A stretch of 64,000 bases of DNA from Brachyhypopomus gauderio (lineage: Eukaryota > Chordata > Actinopteri > Gymnotiformes > Hypopomidae): the NCBI RefSeq assembly GCF_052324685.1, contig NC_135224.1, forward strand, positions 23,446,451 through 23,510,450. Reading direction: 5' to 3'. Below, one piece after another: positions 1 through 17,022 of this stretch. The notes beneath the pieces were generated by a model. It searched no databases, had not been told where the DNA came from, and was given only the letters and a program-made list of their open reading frames with translations. Every line of letters starts with the position of its first letter. The stretch's first letter is position 1. A program made the translations under genes and the position numbers.

Positions 1-1096
1 TGTTACAAAAGGCAGTACAGGAACATTTACTGGTCCACCAGATGGATGTGAAAACGGCGTTCTTACACGCCCCCATCGACTATGAGGTCTACATAAATAC
101 ACCAGAGGGTTATCAAGAAAAAGAGGGTGTAATATATAAGCTGGAGAAATCACTTTATGGACTCAAACAGTCTGGACGAAATTGGAATAGGGTTTTACAT
201 AATTGTTTAACAGAAAATGGATTCACACAAAACCAAGCTGACCATTGTGTATATTCTCAAGAGTCAAAAGAAGGGAAAGTGATCATAATTGTATGGTTCT
301 ATGATCTAATCATCGCTGCAAGGGATGGAAATTAATTGAAAAGAGTGAAAGGGATGCTTGCACAGCAATTCAAGATGAAGGATTTGGGGCAACTCAAGCA
401 TTTTCTTGGTATACATTTTGATTTTTCTGGTGGGTGTATTAAGATGTCACAAGAAAAGTACACGAACAAAACTCTACAGCGTTTTAACATGTCAGAATGT
501 AGGGTAAGAGAAACTCCTTGTGAGCAAAAGCTTGAATACAGTGATGATGCAGTTAAAATGACAGACATCAGAGAGAGAGATGTACAGAGAGGCCGTGGGC
601 AGTCTGATATACCTGACAACCTGCACTAGGCCTGATCTGAGTTTTGTGGTGAGCAGGCTGTCACAGTACCTAGCTGAGCCTACACAGGAGCAATGGGTCA
701 CTGTGAAACATGTCCTGCGATACCTTAAAGGTACATCAAACAAAGGTTTAACCTTTAGGAGAAACAACACTGAGAATCTTGGTATACAAGCCTACAGCGA
801 TGCAGACTGGGCGGCTGATACCAGTGATCGCCGCAGTACAACAGGATACTGTGTGAGCCTAAGTGAGAACAGCGCACTTATTTCATGGAAGACGAAGAAG
901 CAACCTACTGTTGCACTTTCCACATGCGAAGCAGAGTATATGGCACTTGCTTCTACTGTTCAAGAGTGTCTTTACCTAGAACAATTACTGGGGAATATGG
1001 AAAGTTACAAATACACACAAACAATAATACATGAGGACAATCAGGGGACAATGGCATATGTGCACGCTGTTAAGTGACGTAATTTCTGCTAAAAGT
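1..1096 (+). mobile_element. Ty1/copia pol relic, copy 0
   Basis: Reading frames at 42-335, 336-629 and 580-1077 together resemble copia reverse transcriptase followed by RNase H. The first carries MDVKTAFLHA and YGLKQSGRNW motifs; the last carries SDADWA, TGYCVS and CEAEYMAL. The copy is dead. A stop codon separates the first two frames, a GA-rich length change near 570 shifts the third, and the polymerase active-site motif usually written YVDD reads FYDL near 294. The frame ends in a stop after HAVK, and the ISL2EU-like element begins about 22 bp further on. No long terminal repeats are visible. The 5' part lies off the window. Confidence 0.9.
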
Positions 1097-1237
1097 TTAG
1101 GATGGTTGTTGACATCCGGTAGCCATTGAAAGCGTACACTGTGCTAGCTATTCACCTCACCAGTCTTGTAACGAGCATATTTACCGTTATTTACTTGGAA
1201 GTTTCCTTCATCTCCTGTCCGTTTACGTGTCCTAAAC

Positions 1238-2976
1238 ATGACAGTTAAACAAAAAAAAGTATCGTTTCAACAACGTACAGACAGCAGGTCCAACCACCAC
1301 TGCTGTGTACCATTGTGCACAGCATCGACAAGGTGTAATTCCTACCTGAGCTTCCACACCTTTCCAAAGGACTCAGAACTGCAGAAACAATGGGTGGTTA
1401 AGATCAGGAGAGATCATTTTATTATCACGAGTACTTCCCGTGTGTGTTTGCGATATTTTATCGCTGCTCGAACCTCCCAATCCTACTGGACGACGACGAC
1501 TGCGACCTGGAGCTTTTCCTGTGCTATTTCAATGGAATAACTATACTATTCCAACTCCACGACCTGGAGTATGGGAAAGAACAGAGCGTCCACCCAACAC
1601 TGATCTAACAGAGATGCAGACTGACCATGATGATGATGACCCCTTACCGTGTCATGAACATGACTACTGCGTCAGTAATGAGCCTGCTGCTCTTGATCTC
1701 TCCCTCAATGAAAATGAAGAGCTACGCGAGGAGATACCAAGGCTCCGAAAACAAATCGAAGACTTAACTGTCAGCAGCAAGTTCTGTTTGGAGCGGTTTT
1801 CTGCCTCTGATGATGACATACGATTCTTTACCAGGTAAATAAAAAATATGGCAGGACACAGTACACGGATGGGCCTTCTCTGGTGTCTGAAATACATTGT
1901 GAATGAATTAGCCATTATATAACTTTATATATAACTTTTATATTCCACAGATTTGCAAGCCATGCCCACCTCATGGGCTTTTGGAAGCAAATAGAGCCAG
2001 CCACCCACATCATACGGGTTACAAGAGGACAGACTGTTGAGAAGACTGATCAGGTCCCTCACTCTGCCAGTGCAACGGTAAATGTTTTCGTCTTGTCCAT
2101 ACAAAGCATGTTATGTCATCATTTTCAAATTAATCTTTACATCAAAAGAAGTTTTGATAGTCATAATGTAATATGACAATAGGATAATGTATTTTTTCCC
2201 CAGGTTCTTCAACCAATTGATGAGTTTTTTCTCTTCATGAACTACCTGTCATTGGGACTGATGCAAAAGGATTTGGCCCACAGATTTAGAATACATCGGT
2301 CAACTGTTAGTCGTATTATTAACACCTGGGCCAACTTCCTTTATACTGTATTGGGAGCTGTTTCTATTTGGTTAGATGTGGACACTGTGAAAACTCACCT
2401 CCCAGATGTGTTTCAGGACTACGCTGACACTCAAATAATTTTAGATTGCACAGAACTGAGATGTCAAACTCCAAATTCCCTTCTCCTCCAGAGTGAAGTG
2501 TTTTCCACTTATAAATCACACTGTAAATATTCAAAGGGTTGATTGGGATAGCCCCTCATGGCGCAGTGACCTTTGTGTCTTCTCTTTATCAAGGTGCTAT
2601 CAGTGATAAAGAGATCTTAAAGCAGTCTGGCATTGTGGCCCTCCTAGACCCATCTATGGCCATCATGGTGGACAAGGGTTTCCTTGTTGAAGACTGCGTT
2701 CCATGCAAAGTCCACATACCCACGTTTCTGTCAAAGAGAGCTCAACTGTCTAGGTCAGAGATCAGAACGTCACAGTCCATTGCAAGACTGAGAGTCCATG
2801 TTGAGCGTGTGATTCGCAGAGTCAAAGAACATAAAATATTCAGCACAGTGATCCCCCTTTCAATCACAGGGAGCATAAACCAAATTTTTTACTGTTGCCT
2901 GTCTTTTGGTGAATTATCAAAATGGCCCCTTGGTAAAAGCCTGGGCAAACAATGGCTAATCTCAATCCAGAATTAG
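1238..2976 (+). pseudogene. THAP-DDE transposase, copy 0 (broken)
   Basis: There are three exons with GT/AG boundaries: 1238-1834, 1951-2077 and 2204-2976. Exon 1 starts with a THAP zinc finger (CCVPLC, FHTFPKD) whose last part reads VCLRYF where the family has C-x2-H, so a zinc ligand is replaced by Tyr. A frameshift near 1465 separates it from the coiled-coil segment (NEELREEIPRLRKQ). Exon 3 has an HTH-like stretch (HRFRIHRSTVSRII) and the DDE_4 catalytic signatures DCTE, DKGF and HVER. In this copy two extra bases near 2525 shift the frame between the first two catalytic residues. Dead gene. Confidence 0.85.
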
Positions 2977-3054
2977 ACAGATGATGTAATGTGAATGATG
3001 GTGATTTATTATTATTTTATATTTTCTCCAACCTTAAAATGATCCCTTTAAGGT

Positions 3055-3288
3055 CAGGGGTCGGCAAGCCGCGGCTCCAGAGCCGCATGCAGCTAAGCTT
3101 TTGAATAGAATTAATGAGTATTTAATTAACGTATATTATTTTTGAGACTTAAAAAATGTTCGGGTGGAATTTCACAAATGTCCAGTATTTAGTTTCGGTT
3201 CGCTTGAGTGACATTGTCATCGTCACTGAAATAAATTTCCAATTATTTTGCTTTTGTGGCTCCGAGTCAAAAAGCTTGCCGACCCCTG
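3055..3288. mobile_element. hAT-type MITE nested in ISL2EU, copy 0
   Basis: This is a 234-bp non-coding element with inverted ends CAGGGGTCGGCAAG and CTTGCCGACCCCTG. Flanking 8-mers tttaaggt and ctttaggt form an imperfect target duplication, consistent with hAT transposition. The same insertion is at 20898-21131 and 39731-39964, so it predates the array amplification. Confidence 0.85.
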
Positions 3289-3517
3289 CTTTAGGTCATG
3301 CTAGTCTGTAAATATTGGCTGCAATGTTAAGGTACAGTGCAATATGATAAATAGTATAAAATGCTTTCACTTTTATATGTAAAATTGACAACACAATACA
3401 ACATTATGTATTTCTTAACTTTTACTGTATTTGTAAAAATGAAATGAATACAATAGTAATACAATTGACAGAATAATTTGAAATTGTTTTAATTGTTCAT
3501 GAGTTCATTATGATTTT

Positions 3518-5812
3518 CTATTGCTTGGGCATAGAGAGGTATTTTGGCATGTAAGTGTTAAAGAAAAACATGTCACACCTCCTTTTCACCTCTTCTAATA
3601 CACTGCTATCTCTGTAAACTCGCTGCACAAAAATATCATCATGGGCACAGATAACTAAATCACACCACTGCATACCAGTAATCAATAACTGGCCCTGGAT
3701 TTGCCAATAATAACAATGGCTCTCCTTCAATCTGTGTAGGCCTTGTGCCACTTTGAGGAATTTGCAGTCTACATAGCTTTGTGCATTTGGGCACTTAATT
3801 TCAACAAGCCCAAATGATGGACGCTCAAGTGGGTCAAGTTCAAGTTTTTCAGAACCGCATAGTCCTTTAAGGCCCCCGTTTCCATTTCAAGTCCCCTCTT
3901 CATGTGTGCTGTTTGTCGTGTCCCTCGGATTATCCTTTCTGCCAGGCTTTTTGCAGAATGCAGAGATGTTCATTGTGCAGATGAGTGGAAGAGAATCTGC
4001 TTTCATTCCAGCGTAGACTGGTCCAGGATTGAGGGTGGCCCGGTGTGGGAACTCACCGCTGTAGCCCTTGAAAAGTGTACTAAAAGAAGAGTGAATAACA
4101 TTTATTTTTACACATTGTAATCTGTTCACCAGCACAACTGATTGTGAATCACATATCACATGTTATCTGAAGTACAACGAGGCTAAATTAAATTTTGAAG
4201 AGAACAGGGTCTTATCAGATGATCAAAAGCATTTATTTTTTTTACCACACACTGTAATCTGCCTATTAAATTTGGTACTACATACCTAACTCCACTGGCT
4301 GTAGTAGCACCTGGTTTTGGCTTTAGGACAACCATGGCATCCACGGGTCCAGGTTTCACCCACTATTAATTTAAAAGATGGTGTTAGTAAAGTGACTGTG
4401 ATACATTAACTAACATTAAATAATGAAATAAGACAAACCATTGTTGGTGGTTTATGCCACTTCTGTTCTGTCTGTGTGCATGAAAGGACAGGAGGCACGA
4501 CAGACATGCCAGATTCAGAATAATGAGCAGTCTGGAAAAGCAATGCAACCAAGTGGTTGCAGATTCCGCAACCAGCAACACAAGAGCAGTTGCTGTTAAT
4601 GAGCACAACTGGCATTGAATCACGTAATGTCATCCGAAATACACAAGAGGCAAAATGTAATATCTTGAAAAGAAGACTTCAGCAATGTCAATAGGCGCAA
4701 TTTCTGTCCCATCATGTTGTTAGTGGTGAATGTCACTTGTCTATTGTCTCATGTAACGTTTGTGCTGTTTTGCATCACTCTTAAAACACTTGGCTATACT
4801 GTCGTTCTATTCTACAGTGTTGTGCATGGTTCAATCTACTAGTTCACTGAGCAACTATAAACTATAAAATATATTTTAGATTTAAACTTCATTTTCACTC
4901 CAGATGAAATGCTTACACATAGGAGTGAAACAGGCCTACTTATATTTATATTATTTTGTTGTTTCCACCACCAACAACAGAACAGTGCAGGTTTTACTTC
5001 AACTGCTTCTTGAAGAGTGTTATCAGAATATGTTAATATGGTATAAGTGTTGAAGCCATATGTTAATAAAGAAGATAAAAGATTTGAAAGACAGATTGAC
5101 AGATTTGAGAAAATGCAGTTTGAAGAATAGCTGAGGTGAACTATATTCTGCTTTTGAGTCATAGAAGTAGATAACAATAGCTCGAACTGTAAAATAAACT
5201 CCCATTTGTTTACTATAGGCAAAACAGACTGCTAATGATTCCCACTCAGCTACTCTGCATTTGGCTACCATTGTAAGCTTTGAAAACCAATGCCTATGGC
5301 TATCACAGCTTACGTGAAGTAAGAGCAAGGATAAAAGATTGAACTTGTGTTGAACTAACTTTTGAACTTGTTCAACAGAACTTTGAACGTGACACTGAAC
5401 AGAACTCGTGTCATTTTAACCAGTCCTACTCTCAGCTGGTGTGGCGTATCTGTTTTCTTCATAGATCTGTAGCAGTGAGCCCTCACTGTTATCTCGTTAG
5501 CCTTACTTTTGCCTGATACTTCCATCAGAAATACAAACATGTTTTTAAAAGGCATTTCTAGTACTAGGACAGGTCGGTTCGTTACTAAAAACAACATCAC
5601 TTCATTAGACTGCCACCTCAGGCTAGCTAGCTAACTAGCGTCAGCCACTTACCTTCAAAATTGCAGAGGTAGGATGAAACGTAGAACTTGAAACCCTTTT
5701 CAAGTTTACTCTGTGGCGTTGTACTTGATGCTCTGACAATACGACGCACATCGTTGACGGTAAACTTCGGTAACTCCAACAGGCACCTTGTGAATTTCAT
5801 AGACTCGGCCAT
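3518..5812 (-). pseudogene. YqaJ/SWIM companion gene of ISL2EU, copy 0
   Basis: The first exon is 5653-5812, starting MAESMKFTR and ending at a GT donor after NFEG. A frame at about 5423-5600 carries HCYRSMKKTDTPHQ. A SWIM-type zinc finger (CSCVAG...CNHLVALL) lies at about 4406-4600. The YqaJ nuclease core is near 3518-3830, with FGLVEIKCP (the E-x-K pair) and YYWQIQGQLLITG. In known ISL2EU elements this gene accompanies the transposase; its role in transposition is not settled. Exons between the SWIM and nuclease parts could not be joined in one frame and a frameshift is likely near 3850-3890, so I treat it as decayed. Confidence 0.75.
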
Positions 5813-5860
5813 AAACATCTGCACTTCCGCATACCAACCGGAAATATGGTTACATCCTTA

Positions 5861-7446
5861 CACCAAACGAGGAAGTGGTGCGTGCACCTAGTTTCAAATG
5901 ACAGTAAAATTGACCAATCATATCTTCCCTCTTAGTGGGCGGGCTTAACTGTATGATAATTTCCGCCCGCTGTGGCGACGCTAGCAGACGTGCGCGTTGT
6001 TTACAAAGAGGATCACGGAGCTGTGGACCATATTGTTGGAACCTTATTTTGCTTAAAAAGTTATCTAGTACAGATATTATTGTTTATTGCGTTTCTATAA
6101 CAGTCTATAGCACCAATGACATTTGAAAATCCTAGAGAATTCAATGCGTTTTGAATTGAATGAATTTTAGCATGAAATAGTTGATTAAGATGATAGTTGA
6201 TTTGGTAAGTGCTCTGGATAAGAGCATCTGTTAAAGTCGTATACATTTAACTCCAGTGCCAGCCCCCTACTGCCTGACCGGATAAACCTACACCATGATG
6301 GACATTACTACATCTTTTCCTTTTCTTTATTTTCTTTCTGTCTAAATTGTTGTTGTTGTCATGGTGACCGGTGTCGGCCAGAGGAGGATGGGTTCCCCCC
6401 CTGAGTCTTGGTTCCTCTCAAGGTTTCTTCCTCATGCAAAAAACTAGGGAGTTTTTCCTTGCCACTGTCGCCTTTGGCTTGCTCACTAGGGGCTAGGACT
6501 CGGCACTTGTAAAGCTGCTTTGTGACAACAACTGTTGTAAAAAGTGCTATATAAATAAAATTTGATTGATTGATTGAGTTGGGGAAAATGGCTTTTTCAT
6601 TGTATGCGCCTTATGTTTGGAATGAGCGTCAAGCTGTCTTAAACCTAGGCTTCTTACCCTCTCTGAAATTGTGTTGTGTATAGAAGTATTGTATGTCATT
6701 GTGTATAATTGTTTTGTTCTGCAAATATTGGCCAGGACTCCCTGGGAGAAGAGTTATTGTAACTCAGTGAGATTCCTCCTGGTTGAATAAATGTTAAATA
6801 AAAATAAATATATAAAACAGATGATGCATCTGAAATAAACATAATTTAAAAACAAAATACTAAAATAGGCTAAAACAAACAAAAATGGACTAACAAACAA
6901 ACAAACAAAAAAGCCCAGACACTGCAGTATTGAAATTCTGTAATAAAGTCATTTTTTTCAGGTAAGAAGAGCCTGCTGAGGGGTAGTTCAAAGTCAAAGT
7001 CTACTTTATTGTCAAATCTGTGATACGTGCGGGACATACACAGGATTGAAATTACGTTACTCTCAGACTCCATAGTGCAGCGGTAAACATTTACATAAAA
7101 TTAACATTAACTAAAACAGTAAAAAAAGGAATAGTACAATAGTAACGGTAAGTACAATAGTAAAGATAAAAAATATAGCTGAGTTGTTTATATATATAAT
7201 AAAATAAATAGAGGTCTCTGAAATTTACATTCAAGTAAGTGGCGTATGCAGCAGTAAGTAAACATACTGTATGTGCAAAGTGAATGTATGAGGAATCTGG
7301 TGTAATTACGATTAAAGTGAACGTATGCAATGAATTAGAAATATAATGTGCAAATGTAACAGGAGTGCAAATTGAAGAAAGAGCAGGGAGTGAGTTGATC
7401 CTCCTGACTGGTGGACTGGTGCCAGGGGGATCTGCCTCCTGAACTG
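5861..7446. other. Repeat-rich spacer around the unit junction, copies 0/1
   Basis: No gene is seen. The implied duplication junction is at 6097/6098. Positions about 6205-6240 carry the tail motif GATAAGAGCATCTG common in fish SINE-like repeats. 6262-6577 is a separate interspersed repeat. About 7000-7100 contains a sequence around CTACTTTATTGTCAAATC that looks like another dispersed fish repeat. A minus-strand AATAAA at 7005-7010 could serve the HIPK-like gene. The same layout recurs at 23703-25288 and 42536-44121. Confidence 0.6.
6262..6577 (-). repeat. Teleost interspersed repeat with TTGA tail, copy 1
   Basis: This is the reverse complement of the repeat family found at 15569-15763 and 16039-16255; the shared core includes AGCTGCTTTGTGACAACA and the GGTTTCTTCCT segment. 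It ends in a short TTGA tandem tail, as retrotransposed non-LTR or SINE copies do. Copies are at 24104-24419 and 42937-43252. The family name is not assigned. Confidence 0.7.
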
Positions 7447-14054
<6,608 letters not shown>

Positions 14055-14293
14055 CCACACTTCCGATATCTCACGACGAAAAAAAATATCCAGTTTATTT
14101 ACCCCAGATCCACATATATGATTCAATACGTTACTAGTTCGCTAGCTCTGGCGCCATCCACCAGCGATATAACACTGAATCTGTGTCCATTTTACGTTCG
14201 CCACCCCCCCCTCCCCCGCTCAACAAAATACACTCGCCACCGGCTCCAGGTTAAAATCTCACTCCAAGCGAACGTCAAAAGTTGGCAACCCTG
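14055..14293 (-). mobile_element. Truncated CAGGGTTGCCAAC-family element, copy 1
   Basis: This 239-bp segment is present in copies 1 and 2 but replaced in copy 3 by a different 102-bp sequence (51072-51173). Read on the minus strand it begins CAGGGTTGCCAAC, a hAT-like terminus. Its remainder is similar to part of the interior of the 986-bp hAT element at about 37930-38110, including the GAGATATCGGAAGTGTGG stretch. The other terminus is missing. Confidence 0.65.
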
Positions 14294-14542
14294 TGAATGT
14301 GGCATTTAAAATCAAACCAGATTGAATTACACTTAAAGCTAGATTTTACATTCTTCTTCCTCCCTAAGTTAAAGCTACGAAATACACAAGCAGCGCGATC
14401 GTATGAGCCACTAAGAAGCCTAAAGACTCAAACAGAAATATACACTGGAAAATTATGCTATATTATTTTATGTAATTAATTAATATTATTAATATTATTA
14501 GCACAAAACAAAATTAAGTGAAAGGGATTTTCATTTAACATG

Positions 14543-15197
14543 TTTATTTAACAGAAAATCAACAATATGCAACAAACGTGTAACTAACAAATTAAAGATG
14601 AGCGTCTTGCTGGTGCCAGGTGGAGGTAGTCTTTTAGGCATTTTTCAGCCTCTGCTTTCATAGGAGCGGGTAGCGCTGGGTTCTTCACTGCGGCAGCTGT
14701 GTGTCAAAATGTAGAATATTATTACTATTCTTGTTAAAGAGGCATAAGGGCTACACATTTATCAGTTATATTACCCTGAATACATAAAGTAAACTGCATG
14801 TAAGAAATAAATCATCTAATGTATCTGTTATTAGGCTAGGCTTAAGGTATTAGGTTACAAGCATAGTAAGTAATTGGAGGAGGAGTAGTATTTTCCAAAA
14901 TATACAAAGGTGTTGTTATTTACCGGTCATTTTGCCGTAAAACTTTAAAAACCACATGACCTATAAGAGTCCGTAAATGCTATGCGCTTCATGCTAAAGC
15001 TAAAAATGTAAGATGTAAGTCGTTCTAATATACTCACCAATAACAAGCTGTCCACAGGCTGTCTGTTTTAATCCTCGCTTGTGTCCCCTGCCACACCAGT
15101 TAAGGCTTTTTGCCAGGTTTGGGGTGAAGACCTTGCTGGAGATCCACCATATCGTTCTCTTTATTGTGTGGCCTCCACTTAGTGACAGCATGTTGGT
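14543..15197 (-). CDS. DUF4806-type gene, 3' exons, copy 1
   Basis: Two exons, 15038-15197 and 14584-14696, have a good acceptor (ttatttcag), donor (GTGAGT) and second acceptor (acacag), and join in frame. The peptide contains GGHTIKRTIWWISSKVFT, then LAKSLNWCGRGHKR, then a tail with AEKCLKDYLHLAP and a TAG stop. This order matches the C-terminal DUF4806 domain of dispersed fish proteins, whose function is unknown. A minus-strand AATAAA lies at 14543-14548, about 36 bp past the stop, so this is a genuine 3' end. No upstream exons are recognised before the array's next elements, so the gene may be a 3' fragment that was carried into the unit. Confidence 0.65.
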
Positions 15198-15491
15198 CTG
15201 AAATAAAGCACAATAAGAATAGAAATGGATAAACAGCAATCTCACTGCACCAACTGCACCTTCATAACATATGTCCTAGGAAATGTACATTCTGTTTTGC
15301 ATTTTGTAATCAGGGTTCTTATTTAAAATCAGTTAATATCTTATTCATTGTATTGACTTAAAGTAAGTGATTAGAACGTTTTTGACTAATAATATAAAAC
15401 TGTATACAGTCTTGGCTAAAATATTTGCACTTCTTTTTAGAAAATATTTAGATGCAATATTGACAGATTGGTGAACCTCTACCCATCTCTG

Positions 15492-15500
15492 GAGAGAAAG

Positions 15501-15531
<31 letters not shown>

Positions 15532-15568
15532 TAGATAGATAGATAGAGAGAGAGATAGAGATAGATAG
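15492..15568. repeat. GATA/GA microsatellite, copy 1
   Basis: A mixed GATA and GA tract directly precedes an interspersed repeat. It is unchanged in copy 2 (33331-33407) but replaced by a nearly pure GA tract in copy 3 (52679-52750). Confidence 0.9.
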
Positions 15569-15763
15569 TCAAGTCAAATTTATTTATATAGCGCATTTTA
15601 CAAAACATGTTGTCACAAAGCAGCTTTACAATCATATGGGTCCAGATCCCTAATGAGCAAGCCAAAGGCAACAGTGGCGAGGAAAAACATGATGGTGGAG
15701 ATTAGGAAGAAACCTCGGGAGGACCAAGACTCAAAAGAGAACCCATCCTCCACTGGGCGGCCC
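15569..15763 (+). repeat. Teleost interspersed repeat (TTATTTATATAGCGC type), copy 1
   Basis: It begins GTCAAGTCAAATTTATTT, continues with a CAAAGCAGCTTTACA core and ends near GGGCGGCCC. The family occurs three times per unit, twice on plus and once on minus (6262-6577). Confidence 0.75.
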
Positions 15764-15819
15764 TTTAGCACAAGTCCATATTTGTGGAGATAGAGAGTTG
15801 GTGGTAGCTAGATTTGATT

Positions 15820-17022
15820 TACAGTTTTTCTCAGTCGATTTGGTACATTTCTTTCATCATGATTTTCAAAACAGTTGCAAAGCACATAATTCACTCAAAA
15901 TTCTTTGTTTTTGCTTCAAAAGCAAATATTTAGGTCAGTCAATTTGTCAGTGCCATCAGAGTATCTAGTCTGTGTGCCATTAACTATGAACAAGGCAGTC
16001 AAAATAATTATGTTGTCATGTTGTCAGTGCAACTATAAGTCAAAGTCAAATTTATTTATATAACGCTTTTCACAACACATGTTGTCACAAAGCAGCTTTA
16101 CAGGATTTACATGGTTAACAATACTATGGGTCCATATCCCTAATGAGCAAGCCAAAGGCGACAGTGGTGAGGAAAAACTCCCTATGATGGTGGGGAATAG
16201 GAAGAAACCTCGGGAGGACCAAGACTCAAAAGGGAACCCATCCATTGGGCGGCCCGTTACAGTCACAAGTCACAGTCAGTGCAGACTGTAAGTACATTCT
16301 GATGGAAACTAGCTAAGCTTTTGATTTCAAGAATGCTGCACATGCTGTGGTATATCAAATGAAACAATACATTTTACACACAAAATACAAAGTTACACAG
16401 AACACAAAGTTACACATGACTGTATTTGGGAGACTGATAGAAAGTAATTGGGCTGGAATCAATTTTGTACAGCAATATTGTTTGACTGTATTGTTTGCAC
16501 TGCAATTTGTTGACAAAAACAAATCTGATTGAAATTCAGAAAAGACAGACAGCTGACTGGAAAAACTGCAAAATTAGAAGAAACTTATTCTACACATTCA
16601 AAACAACCTGAGCACATACAGCCTCCAGAGAATATACACATTTCTGAATTTACATACATTTTCTCTATGAAATGTTTGAACAATTGAACACAGACACAGT
16701 TGTTCTTCCAATATTCAGCTGCACCCAGTGACCAGCTTCAGCCATTGTAAAACCATGACTTACATGTACAACATGGTCCACAATTGTTGCCCTTATTTCA
16801 CTGTTTTGTCCCCTCAGCCTTACACCACACAGTCTTACTCCTCTTCTTGGCTGTTCACCCTGCACATGGCCTTGTGTTTCCATTATGAGACTTTGTGATA
16901 CTGCAGTGTTTAGCCTCTATAAATGTTTGCCAATTACAGTAAAGGTTCATGAGACGCACCTCTGACCTGTAGTTGAGACCATTGGTTGATCTAAACCTTC
17001 ACAAATTCCCTTTTTTACTGTA
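15820..17022 (-). mobile_element. Tc1/mariner-like remnant, copy 1
   Basis: The ends read TACAGT and ACTGTA, giving CAGT/ACTG termini within TA dinucleotides. Inside, on the minus strand at 16665-16883, a frame contains SEIRATIVDHV and TMAEAGHWVQ, resembling the N-terminal helix-turn-helix of fish IS630/Tc1-type transposases. No catalytic domain is seen. An interspersed repeat (16039-16255) is nested within. Family assignment is tentative. Confidence 0.55.
16039..16255 (+). repeat. Teleost interspersed repeat nested in mariner-like remnant, copy 1
   Basis: This is a second plus-strand member of the family at 15569-15763, sharing the CAAAGCAGCTTTACA core and the GAAACCTCGGGAGGACCAAG segment. 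It splits the mariner-like sequence, so it inserted later. Confidence 0.7.

Larger units (their letters stand above)
1100..5857. mobile_element. ISL2EU-like DNA transposon, copy 0
   Basis: The element is about 4.76 kb, with a THAP/DDE transposase on plus and a YqaJ/SWIM companion gene on minus, the arrangement known for ISL2EU (IS4EU) elements. Both ends start GGATG inward, followed after 10-11 bases by TCCGGT, and each is flanked by TTA (1097-1099 and 5858-5860). A TTA target is more typical of PIF/Harbinger, so the family label rests on gene content. It is inserted just past the broken copia RNase H frame and contains a nested 234-bp hAT MITE. Confidence 0.8.
1..6097. repeat. Tandem array copy 0 (right-hand 6.1 kb of a unit)
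   Basis: This stretch matches 17846-23939 almost base for base at an offset of about 17.84 kb. It holds the copia relic and the whole ISL2EU-like element. By eye it differs from copy 1 mainly by a 2-bp insertion near 2525, a homopolymer length change near 4240 and isolated substitutions such as the one near 5769. The unit continues leftward beyond the window, so the total number of copies is unknown. Confidence 0.95.

Noticed and set aside
4839-5328. Minus-strand frames inside ISL2EU as extra genes
   Set aside because: They show no clear domain. They are partly deleted in copy 3 and most likely intron or decayed companion-gene sequence.
15345-15671. Minus-strand frame with Leu-Tyr-Ser repeats
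   Set aside because: It is translated microsatellite and interspersed-repeat sequence.
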